Source: Linanthus parryae
Taxonomy: Eukaryota > Streptophyta > Magnoliopsida > Ericales > Polemoniaceae
Assembly: GCA_023055425.1 (NCBI GenBank)
Contig: JALGPY010000001.1
Span: 111,023,057 to 111,087,056, forward strand
Direction: 5' to 3'
Length of the DNA stretch: 64,000 nt
This document shows positions 55,558 through 64,000 of this stretch, piece by piece. The translations under genes and the position numbers were made by a program. Each line of letters starts with the position of its first letter. Position 1 is the stretch's first letter. The notes beneath the pieces were generated by a model that was not told the DNA's origin, did no database searches, and saw only the letters and a program-made list of their open reading frames with translations.

Positions 55558-57108
55558 TCACCTTTTTTTTCCTTTTTCCTTGACCTGAGCAGTCTTATCT
55601 GGAGTTGAATGCTCACTGGAGAGATTCTTTGCTGATTCAGCCTTTTTGGTACTCTTCTCAGCTTGAGACACTTCCTCGGCCACATCAAACAGTGTCATTC
55701 TCTTGAACATGTTTTCAACCATGTACTTAATTTGTCTGAGATCAGTGTCAAACCCATGCTGATTCTTCTTTACCTCATCAATCTCCAAATTAAGTTCTTT
55801 CAACAATTTGAGGGTCTGGGGATTGTCTTGGGACTGAGAGGTTTGGCTGGAGGTGGGAGTTAACGATTTAGGTTTAAGAAACTTCTTGGAACCCAATTCT
55901 TCTTCTGTCAACTCAGAGTAGAGCTTCCAAACTTTAGCACTTGTTTTCACCAAACCAATCTTCTCAAAATCCTTCTCATTGAGCATACCAAAACAAGTAG
56001 TCACTAATTCTTCATTATCAGTTGGAATTTTAAAGTGTTTGAAGGTGAGCAAATTGGCAAAAGGCAAATGGTGTTTTCTCTGGTTGGTTTGGCTATAAAG
56101 CATGTGCTCCATCACCAGCTTTGGAAGATCAATTTCATACCCATGCATCACCAAGTACATATAGTACAACACCCTGCCAGTTACCACTTCCTTTGAGTGT
56201 TCCCTAGGTACCACACATCTCATAAAGATAGTGAACAAAACTTTGGCTTCAACAGTTAGCACATAGTGTGTTAACTATTGAGATGTGGTAGGGGTATTAG
56301 GTTGAAAAAATTCTTCCTTTTCTAGTTTCAGGGCTTCACTCTTAGGAGGGTAGTTACTGGTGTCATATCTCTTAGGACAACCTAGAACATTAGCAAATTC
56401 AGAATGATGTAGTTCCATGTCAATGCTAGCAACCTTAGTCTAAATCACCAGATTTGCAGACTTCTTGAATTTTTTCAGTTTTAGGTAAATGAATCTAGTA
56501 AGTCTCGGGTAAGACAACTCTGGAGGATTTAGAATAAACCAAAGAGAACTTTTCGTCATCATTTTGGTGCATTCCAGATTTACACCATGTAGCATAGGCA
56601 TACTAATCAAACTACAGAAACCAATTGTTCTAGAGGCAAAAGCATCAAGCCACTGACCTCTAGCAACATTAGTAACACACCATGTACTATCAGGAGCTAA
56701 TTTCTTACCAGTGGTTTTCTTTCCTGAGTAGATCTGCAGTGCCTTTTCTATGTTCTCATCTGCTTCATCCTCTTGTTCATCCTCTGTAACTTTCTCCTTG
56801 CCTTTTCTCTTGTCTTGTTTGTCATATTTCTTCTTTGACTTCTTTGGGCTACCTATCTGAATACCCTTATGTTTTTGTGGTGCCGTCTCCACTGCCTTCT
56901 TCTTCTTCTTGTTGGAAACTGGGGTTTCATTCTTCTTGGCTTTCTTATTTGGAGGAGGAAGAGTCATATCTTCTGCAGTAGGGGTTTTTGAACTGGAGTC
57001 CCCACTAATGGTTTGAACCTCTTCCACAGTGGCCTTACGTTTCTTCTCTTTTGTAGCCTTTGATCCACCAGCTATTTTGATTCTGTCTGAGGCTCTTCTA
57101 GTGCTCAT
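55558..57108 (-). pseudogene. Sirevirus B env-like ORF after pol
   Basis: About 515 codons on the minus strand in one frame, start ATG 57,108 (MSTRRASDRIKIAGG). It is broken by two in-frame TAG codons, near 56,437 and 56,274. The N-terminal part is Lys-rich and basic, nuclear-signal-like. Then come the conserved-looking segments APDSTWCVTNVARGQWLDAF and RVLYYMYLVMHGYEIDLPKL, then a Ser/Thr/Pro stretch and a Leu-rich coiled coil, ending in a Lys-rich tail. I see no clear membrane span. An extra ORF after pol is typical of Sireviruses, where it is called env-like. The middle part also recalls the 'putative plant transposon protein' domain. Function unknown. Confidence 0.7.
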
Positions 57109-57204
57109 TAGGGTTTGGAGAAGAAGATAGATGTAGGATAGATACGAAGGAGAAAATAAGGAAGCAGATAAATAGAAGAGAGTTTCAGTTTGAAAAGGAA
57201 ACAA

Positions 57205-57798
57205 AATATTTTCTCTGATCTTTGAAGATCTTGATGAATCAGAAAAGATTCAAAATTGAGTGTGTCGTTGGACATAAACTATTTAATACTATTTTGGCTA
57301 AAAAGGGGGTTTTTTAAAATTGAGGGGCAACGTTGAGCAATTATCTACAGAGACAACACCCAACATTGAAAGATCCAAAATTATTGACAAAGTGACATGC
57401 AGTCTTATTTTTAAGGCTTTGGAAAGGATTTCAAGGCCTTGAAAAGCTGTATCAAGTAATGCATATAAAATCAAAGATTTGAAAGGATTTTCAAGGCTTT
57501 AAAAATCAGTTCAAATCTTTGAAACACATAATACTTACCTGATTCTCCACCTAAACCAAAGCTTCCTTATTTAGCATTCCCAATTCCAATCTTAAGGCTG
57601 AGAATCTTTCATCTGGAAATGTTTTAGTGAAGATATCTGCAAATTGCATGTTAGTAGAAACAAATTCAAGAATAATATCACCTTTCTCTGCATGATCTCT
57701 GATCAAGTGATGTCTAAGATCAATGTTCTTTATTTTGAATATTGAACTGGATTCTTTGTAATTGATATTGCACTTGTGTTGTCACACTTGATAGGTAT
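57205..57798 (-). other. Spacer between Sirevirus B pol and env-like ORF
   Basis: Non-coding, AT-rich, with a perfect palindrome TTTCAAGGCCTTGAAA at 57,429-57,444 and variants at 57,489-57,504. It could hold a promoter or a splice acceptor for the downstream ORF; no such site is clear. Confidence 0.5.
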
Positions 57799-58092
57799 CT
57801 ATCTGAAAACAAATCCAAGATCTCTCATTTGTTGTTCTATCCAAAGTACTTGAGAGCAACAAGCTCCAGCTGCTATGTATTCAGCTTCAGCTATTGATAA
57901 TGTAACTGAATTTTGCTTCTTAGAATACCAGCTTATTAAAGATGATCGAAGAAATTGGCAGCATCCTGAAGTACTCTTTCTATCAACTTTATATCCTGCA
58001 AAATCAGCATCTAAATAGCCACACAAAGAGAAGTTAGAATTTTTAGGATACCAAAGCCCCAAGTCTTTGGCACCATTGAGATATCTAAAAAT
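57799..58092 (-). pseudogene. Sirevirus B RNase H
   Basis: LWYPKNSNFSLCGYLDADFAG, then KSTSGCCQFL, SWYSKKQNSVTLSIAEAEYI and CCSQVLWIEQQMRDLGF: the Copia-type RNase H with the first Asp in DADFAG and Glu in AEAEY. The reading stops after FVFR where the ILCDNTSAI part should follow; stops begin at about 57,795. Confidence 0.8.
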
Positions 58093-58880
58093 TCATTTAA
58101 CTGCAGTCAAGTGTGATTCTTTAGGATCAGATTGAAATCTAACACACATGCACACACTGAACATGATATATGGTCTACTAGCTATGAGATAGATTAGTGA
58201 TCCAATCATACCTTTATACTCCTTCACATTTACACTCTTACCAGGCTCATCCTTTTCTAAAGACAGTGTAGAACTCATGGTAGTCTTAATCTCTTTGTAT
58301 TGAGACATATTGTACTTCCTTAGCAAGTCCTTTTTGTACTTGATTTGATGTAGGAAAATGCCCTTCTTCATTTGATGAATTTGAAGTCCAAGGAAGAAGT
58401 TCAATTCTGCCATCAAGCTCATTTCAAATTCCCTGCTCATAAGACTGGAAACAGGAGAAAAAGTTTCTTCATATTCAATACATTCTTCTTGATTGTAGCT
58501 TTGAGCTACCAATCTAGCTTTGTTCCTGATTACCTTACCATTCTCATCTAAATTGTTTCTGAATACCCACCTGGTGCCAATAACAGACTGATTTCTTGGT
58601 GGAGGAACTACGTTCCAGACGTTGTTCCTTTCAAACTCATTGATTTCACTTTGCATATCTATAATCCAGTCTTCTTCTTGTAATGCTTCGTTCACAGTTT
58701 TAGGCTCTACAAGAGAAATAAAAGCATTAAAAGCACAAAGATTTTTCAACTGAGATCTGGTCTGTGTACTAGTGGTTGGATCAGAAATAATGTTATCATC
58801 GGGATGAGATGAGAGATATTTGAATCTCTTTCTTGGTTTCCATGGTTCAGGCTCTCCAGTTTGCTTCTCATGTCTCAGAG
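58093..58880 (-). pseudogene. Sirevirus B reverse transcriptase lacking its core
   Basis: Open 58,749-58,093. PKTVNEALQEEDWIIDMQSEI, then VIGTRWVFRNNLDENGKV and YEETFSPVSS run straight into REFEMSLMAELNFFLGLQI. In intact Sireviruses roughly 130 residues with the AFLNG and YVDD boxes lie between these. The deletion kept the frame. The end carries GSLIYLIASRPYIMFSVCMC. The enzyme cannot be active. Confidence 0.85.
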
Positions 58881-58912
58881 AATTTGAAGTAGTAGCTTGT
58901 TATCCTGTTTTC

Positions 58913-60059
58913 TCAGGCTTTGAATCTGTGTTTCAAGGCATTGAAAATGCCTGTCTTTTTTGGTGAAATTTCCTTGGATCCTTTTGAGGATTCTTCTTTA
59001 GTATCTGAATCATGCTTATTCAGATTGAGATCTGCAAAACCATCACTCAAAGAACCATCATAGCTTTCATCAAAAATAACATGAATGCTTTCTTCAACAA
59101 GCTTGGTTCTCTTATTATAAACTCTATAGGCTTTGCTTGTCTTTGAATAACCAAGAAAGATACCTTCATCAGTTCTTGCATCAAACTTACCAAGATTGTC
59201 CTTACCATTATTGTGGACAAAACATGTACAGCCAAAAGTTTTGAAGTAAGAGATGTTTGGCTTTCTTCCTTTGAACAGCTCATAGGGGGATTTTCTCAGA
59301 ATAGGTCTCATCAAGCACCTTTTAAGAATATAGTTTGCTATTTTCACAGCGTCTTCCCAACAATACTATGGCAGATTGTTTTCCAGAAGCATTGTCCTTG
59401 ACATATCTTCAAGAGTCCAGTTGTTTCTTTCAACAACTTCATTCTGTTGAGGAGTTCTAGGAACAAAAAATTTGTGAGAGATTCCATGCTTAGAAAAAAA
59501 TATATCAAACTCAAGTTGATCAAATTCTCTACCATGATCACTTGTGATTGAAGTAATAGGTAGGTATCAAGGTTTGAAGTTCTCTACAAATTTTTGAAAA
59601 TTCAAATAAAGCTTCGGATTTTTCTTTCGGAAACATTACCCAAGTATATCTAGAGAAGTCATCAACAATAACAAGCATGTACTTCTTACACTTTGGAGTT
59701 GGAGTTCTCATAGGACCACAGAGATCCATGTGCAGAAATTCAATGGGTCTAGTAATACTTACAAAGTTATTTGACTTGAATGAGCTTCTAGTTTGCTTGC
59801 CTTGTTCACATGCCTTGCATACTTGTTCATATTCGAACTTGATAGAGGTTAATCCTCTTACTAAGTTCTTGGAGACTAACTTGTTCAAGGTATGCAATCT
59901 AATATGTCCCAACTTTATGTGCCAAAGCTTTGAATCTTCTTTCAATGCCTTGAGACAATTCAAGTTTTCACCTGCAACTTTGTTAGTCTGAAAAGTATAA
60001 ACATTGTTTGATCTAGAGGCTTTGAGGATGCAATTTTCAGATTTCTCTTTCTGCACCAC
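58913..60059 (-). pseudogene. Sirevirus B integrase
   Basis: GAG-pre-integrase KLWHIKLGHIRLHTLNKLVS ... CKACEQGKQTR, integrase start LHMDLCGPM with VDDFSRYTWV, stop and frameshift near 59,540-59,590, the second-Asp/Glu region in 59,541-59,344, and the C-terminal YELFKGRKPNISYFKTFGC ... FLGYSKTSKAYRVYNKRT part (59,347-58,913). It is parallel to Sirevirus A integrase. Confidence 0.82.
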
Positions 60060-60690
60060 ACACTTCTCTTTATCAAATATAACTTTGTTCCCATTGTCAC
60101 AATTTCAAGCCATCAACTAGATATACACAAGAAATCAAATTTTCAGAATTTGTACCAACTTTGCCAATACAAGAATGTTGCATTTGCCTTTGTCACCAAG
60201 TGTAATTGAACCTTCTAGTTGCTATTTTAGTTCTGAGAAGAGATATCTCTTTCCACTCATGTATCTTGAGCAACCACTGCCATAAACCACTTCTGCTCTT
60301 TGATCTTGGTGACACCCTACAAAAACCATTCACTGCCTTACCCAGCTATTAGACCAAGTGCTGAATTTAGATTGATATTCAGGGTCAACCATGTTAGGTT
60401 GTCTAACCCCTTTAGGAACCCAAATCTGTCTAACTTGTCCTTTGAGTTGGAAGGGAAAAGTGTTCCTCATTATGTGAGGGTCTCTTCTTCTAAAACGACA
60501 AGTCATTTTAACATGACCAATCTTATTGCATTAAAGGCATTTAGGAGATGTTTTGCTTCCAAATTTCACAAATCTGGTATTTTTTTTCTTTGGAAAATTT
60601 GAATTGTATCCAACACCGGTTTTGTGAACAGACTTCAAGCTACCTCCAAGAATCAAGTTCAAGTTGTTTCCTGAGCTTGCAAGTTTGGTT
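60060..60690 (-). pseudogene. Sirevirus B protease region
   Basis: The minus strand has a second zinc-knuckle-like CNKIGHVKMTC near 60,510-60,545, interrupted by stops. It also has the protease motif as YGSGCSRYMSG near 60,250-60,290, where active copies have VDSGCSRHM. The catalytic Asp is thus Gly. Many stops. Confidence 0.7.
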
Positions 60691-60694
60691 TTGA

Positions 60695-62183
60695 CTAATT
60701 CATATTCTTGAAGTTTCTCAGTAAGAGTAGTCTTTTTTTATCCAATTCATCAACTTGGTGTCTCAGATTACCAAGGCTATCACTCAAGAGAGAGTTCTCA
60801 GTGATTACTTCATTGACTTGTGTTTTCAAGGCTTTGAAACTGGTTTTCAAGGCCTTGAAATCACTGTCAGTTTTCTTTTGAGGGATTTCAAGATTCTGAT
60901 TCAGACAAACAAGTTGCAAATTTTCTTTTACTTTCTCATGAACTTTTTCTTTCAAAACTCTAATTTCTTTCAGATAGTCCTCTTCATTTAAAAGCACTGT
61001 TCTAAGATAATTAGAGGGGTCTTCTGTTGGTTTTGAATTAAACACTTTACCATTACCTCAATGTTCTTTTCATAACTTTCATCATGCTTGGCCATAAAGC
61101 ATAAGTTGGCATGTTCTTCTTCAGATTCAGAGTCACTTGAGGTATCTGAATAACTCCATGAGGCTATCATAGCTTTCTTTCTTCTATCATGATCTTTCTT
61201 TTGAAAGTTCTTGCTTTTCTTGTGTGGATAGTCTCTGATCAAGTGTCCTGCATCACCACACTCAAAGCAATTCATGACTTTAGGCTTATTATTTTGTGAA
61301 GAAGACTTACTTTTGTAGTCCTTGCTACTGGAGGATCTGTGTCTTTCTCTGTTGAAGTCCCTGTTTCCAAAGTTTTTCTTCATCTTAAAATTTCTGGTCA
61401 AGGCTTTGGAAATCAAAGCAATTGGATCTTCATCATCATACTCAGTTTCAAGGCTTTGAATATTCTCATTCTCTTTGTCATTGAGAGCCAAGTTCTTTAC
61501 ACCTTCTGGTAGCTCTCCATCAACTTCATTCATGGATATTTCATGAGTTAGGAGCTTTCCTTAAGGTCATGAAGTTGGAGTGATGAGAGATTTTGAGCTT
61601 CCTTAATAGCAGTAGTCTTTGGTTCCCATTTTGCCTTTGGAAGACTTCTCAGAATCTTCCTTACTTTTTCTTCATTGGAAATATGTTTTCCCAGTGAATC
61701 AAGGTTGTTGAGAATGTCTGTGAACCTTCTGAACATGTCTCTGATTGACACATCTCCATTTATCTTGAATAGCTCATATTTCCTGAGATATATATTGATC
61801 TTGGTTTTCTTCACTTGACTGGTTCCTTTAAAGGTCACCACAAGCTTATCCCATATCTCTCTGGCAGTCTTGCAGCATGAAATCTTGTTAAATTCATCTG
61901 CACTGAGAGCACAATATAAGAGATTCATAGCTTTATAGTTCTTTGAGAATTGCTCTAACTCAGATAAAGAAAGAGAGTCTTCAGATTTGGGAGTTCTAAT
62001 TCCATCCTTCTCTTTATAGAAAGTATGAGGACCATTCTGGATGATAGTCCGGAGTTCCATGTCTTGATCAATAATGAACGTTTTCATCAAGGCCTTCCAG
62101 TGGACAAAATTGTCTCCACATAATAGAGGAGGTATGTTCGCAGATATTCCCTGTGAGAAACCACCATCACCTACAGTACTCAT
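60695..62183 (-). pseudogene. Sirevirus B gag
   Basis: Start ATG 62,183 (MSTVGDGGFSQGI). PPLLCGDNFVHWKALMKTFI and MNLLYCALSADEFNKISCC, then WDKLVVTFKGTSQVKKTKIN: the Sirevirus gag/UBN2 core, to a stop at 61,548. In the next frames follow KALTRNFKMKKNFGNRDF and the zinc knuckle CFECGDAGHLIRDYPH (last Cys changed to Tyr) at 61,533-60,988, then a coiled coil (61,045-60,695). At least two frameshifts. Confidence 0.83.
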
Positions 62184-62218
62184 AATCACAAGTTGGTTAA
62201 ATATATGCAGTGATACAA

Positions 62219-62230
62219 GCTCTGATACCA
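62219..62230 (-). other. Sirevirus B primer binding site (initiator tRNA-Met)
   Basis: TGGTATCAGAGC on the minus strand, two bases from the LTR edge at 62,233. Confidence 0.85.
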
Positions 62231-62232
62231 AT

Positions 62233-63354
62233 TGAAGGGGTGTACAGTAGGTAGAAATGCAGGATCAATACTCTATAAGGGGGGTTGAATAGAGTATGCA
62301 GACTTTTGCTAAACTTTGAAAGAGTATTGGTTTCAAAAGATTGTTTAAGAGATTCAAGACCTTGAAATGAGTGTCAAGCCCTTGGAATAAAACAGTTAGA
62401 GTAGATGAAATAATAAGTCTGTTTCAAGGCCTTGAAATGAGATTCAAACACTTGAAACTAAACTGTTTTGAATACTGCAAAAGTTCTAAGTTTGTAACAG
62501 AAAAGTAAATGCAAGAGACACAAGATATATAGAGTTCAGTCCACTTGGACCTACGTCTCTACCTCAGGAATCTTCTCCCTGTAGGATTTTCAACTCAATT
62601 ATTATTAATCAACAGCTAAGCCCTAGATCTCAATCACAGAGAGATACCTTACTCTGTTACAGCTTGTCGTTCTCACTAAACTATCTAGTACCTTCTCTAG
62701 CTATCTGATTAACTAAGAATTCTCTATTCTTCACCTTGAACAATCCTTGAGAATGAAAACAAGAGTAGTATGTAAAAGATATAGAAATAAAGTTCAGAAC
62801 AGAAGAACACAAGAAATGAAACTGCTGTGAGAGTGTTGTGTTCTTCTGAGACTTGGATTGAGATTTGATCTGCTTATTTGTTGCTTGACAATCCTTGAAT
62901 TGTTTGAGAGTGTCTCTAGCTTTTTTCCCGTTGAGTTGTGCGTCAAATGCTTCAAACTGATATCCTTATATACAACTCATTTGATCTGCAAATCTTCAAG
63001 ATCTTTAGCAACAATCTTTCCTATTTTGTAGGCAACAACTTTGACTTCTCTACCAGTCTTCTTTCAACGGATAGTTGCTCAGTATCTTCAGGGATACTGA
63101 TCTGATCTTGTATATAAACATGTTGAGAAGCTGTTAGAATCAATAAATTGATTGCAGAACAAATCAACCCATAAATTCCTTTCCTGCAAAACTCGGGTTA
63201 GGAAATAAATCATGCGGAATAGGAAATAAACATTCCGTGCAAAACTGAGTCAAACAGATGGATTGGATGGTGTTAAACAACTCAAAAAGCATTGTCTTTC
63301 ATCATCAAGTAATAATAGATAAAGCACAGGGGTTTAGGAGTTCAAACGGAAACA
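62233..63354 (-). repeat. Sirevirus LTR shared by units B and C
   Basis: 1,122 bp, homologous to 27,157-28,279 with a few percent mismatches. PBS of B on the left, PPT of C on the right. Palindromes TTTCAAGGCCTTGAAA at 62,422-62,437; variants at 62,352 and 63,394. Confidence 0.75.
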
Positions 63355-63816
63355 GAAACTCCCCCAAAGATCAAGCTTATAAGTCTCAATCAGTTTCAAG
63401 ACTTTGAAAGTTGTTTCAAGGCCTTGAAATAGACTAGCTATTTCAATTCTTTGAAACACTGAAACTGCATTGAGCTTACACTCGACATCAAGAACATACA
63501 TTGCTACAACTTGACTCTTCCTTCAACCCCAATTTAAACCAAACAAAATTCAAAATTAAACACCAAATCGCAACTGGCAGAGAGAGGATTTCAAAGATAC
63601 ATTCTTGAATTGGTGAGTGGAATCTTGACATGCAAAACCTATCTCTTGGAGATGGGTTTTTATGGTTCCGAGGAGGGCTTGCAGAAGAACAAGAAGGAGA
63701 GGATGAGCATCAATTGGGTCGGCTCCTTCCACCGGAGTCGTCGTTAGTGGCGTCCTCCTCGACCGGTGTAGGCTACGTCGTAGGTGGCGGTGTCCATCTC
63801 AAGCAGTGTAGGTGAG
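63355..63816 (-). mobile_element. Sirevirus unit C, 3' internal fragment
   Basis: PPT (63,355-63,369) and 3' non-coding sequence closely matching 28,280-28,740 of unit B. It has the palindrome at 63,414-63,429 and CACCGG/CGGTG motifs at 63,720-63,810. Similarity stops at about 63,815. Confidence 0.75.
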
Positions 63817-63905
63817 GACGGAAATGGAAAGAATTCCTTTTGATCACAGGAGCTCTGCTTGGCCGAGGGGTCGACTGCGTCTCAAACCTTGTTTGCTGGG
63901 TATTC
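63817..63905 (-). pseudogene. Fragment of a Retand antisense PMD gene
   Basis: The minus strand encodes TRFETQSTPRPSRAPVIKRN, close to SFDSSPPPRLSKAPAIKRN of the Retand antisense gene at 31,710-31,780. The DNA identity includes the shared GATCAAAAGGAAT. About 90 bp only. Confidence 0.7.
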
Positions 63906-64000
63906 TGTAACGACCCGGGATCTCGGTTCAGGGTTAAAGAGACAATCGACAACCAAAAGTAGAAATATACTATTAAGATTACATTTCGCTTAATGTACAT
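63906..64000 (+). repeat. Possible LTR start (cut by the window end)
   Basis: TGTAACGACCCGGGATCTCG at 63,906 resembles the TGTAAC-ACCC start common in plant Gypsy LTRs. Nothing else is available to confirm it. Confidence 0.35.

Larger units (their letters stand above)
28280..62232 (-). mobile_element. Sirevirus unit B with nested Retand insertion
   Basis: Interior of a Sirevirus-type Copia on the minus strand, flanked by LTRs 27,157-28,279 and 62,233-63,354. From right to left: PBS, gag, protease, integrase, RT, RNase H, spacer, env-like ORF, 3' non-coding part with CACCG/CGGTG motifs, PPT. The Retand element (28,749-54,247) is inserted in the 3' non-coding part. Sirevirus assignment rests on the gag type, the extra ORF after pol, and the CACCG-core motifs before the PPT, which are known from this genus. 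Confidence 0.8.

Noticed and set aside
25663..63815. Two similar blocks (25,663-28,740 and 58,898-63,815) as a segmental duplication of host DNA
   Set aside because: The blocks are Sirevirus interior plus LTR plus 3' interior; shared LTRs in a row of units explain them better.

Overview
The window is a nested block of plant LTR retrotransposons. I see no host gene, rRNA, tRNA gene or CRISPR array. Plant origin follows from the element families (Athila and Tat/Retand-type Gypsy, Angela/BARE-1-like and Sirevirus-type Copia), from plant-type introns, and from a plastid atpI fragment. Retand-like elements with antisense genes are known from dicots, so a eudicot is likely, but the species cannot be told.

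Layout. (1) The oldest layer is a row of Sirevirus-type Copia units on the minus strand: unit A (25,663-27,156), an LTR (27,157-28,279), unit B (28,280-62,232 with a large insertion), another LTR (62,233-63,354) and the start of unit C (63,355-~63,816). Each LTR has PBS/gag leader on one side and PPT/3' internal sequence on the other, so neighbouring units share LTRs. (2) Angela-1 (minus, 1-25,662, 3' LTR cut by the window start) sits in unit A. It carries a pol-less Athila element (594-10,266, plus) and Angela-2 (10,870-19,365, minus). (3) A Retand-type Gypsy element (28,749-54,247, minus, TSD GTCCT) sits in the 3' non-coding part of unit B. It has itself received a non-autonomous hAT element (42,839-43,761), a solo Angela LTR (38,876-40,301, TSD GTCAG) and a complete Angela element, Angela-3 (44,691-53,203, plus, TSD TAGTT). 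(4) At 63,817-63,905 is a fragment of a Retand antisense gene, followed by a possible LTR start that runs off the window.

Functional state. Angela-3 looks intact: one uninterrupted gag-pol frame of about 1,316 codons, PBS, PPT, and two 1,428-bp LTRs that differ by eye at two positions. The other elements are broken: Angela-2 by a frameshift in the gag zinc knuckle, Angela-1 by insertions and stops, Retand by stops and a destroyed reverse-transcriptase YVDD box, Sirevirus B by loss of the protease Asp and of the RT core, and Athila by absence of pol. LTR divergence by eye (Angela-3 about 0.1%, Angela-2 and Athila about 1.5%, Angela-1 and Retand about 5%) agrees with the nesting order.

Most notable. 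The Retand element holds, antisense to pol, a multi-exon gene (30,090-34,696) with plant mobile domain (PMD) features and splice sites that keep the reading frame. It also holds a second antisense ORF behind a TATA box, and a six-copy 52-bp hairpin repeat where pol and the antisense transcripts would converge. The Sirevirus units carry the 16-bp palindrome TTTCAAGGCCTTGAAA many times, in LTRs, coding DNA and spacers. One LTR of Angela-2 holds a 68-bp piece of chloroplast atpI that the other LTR lacks.
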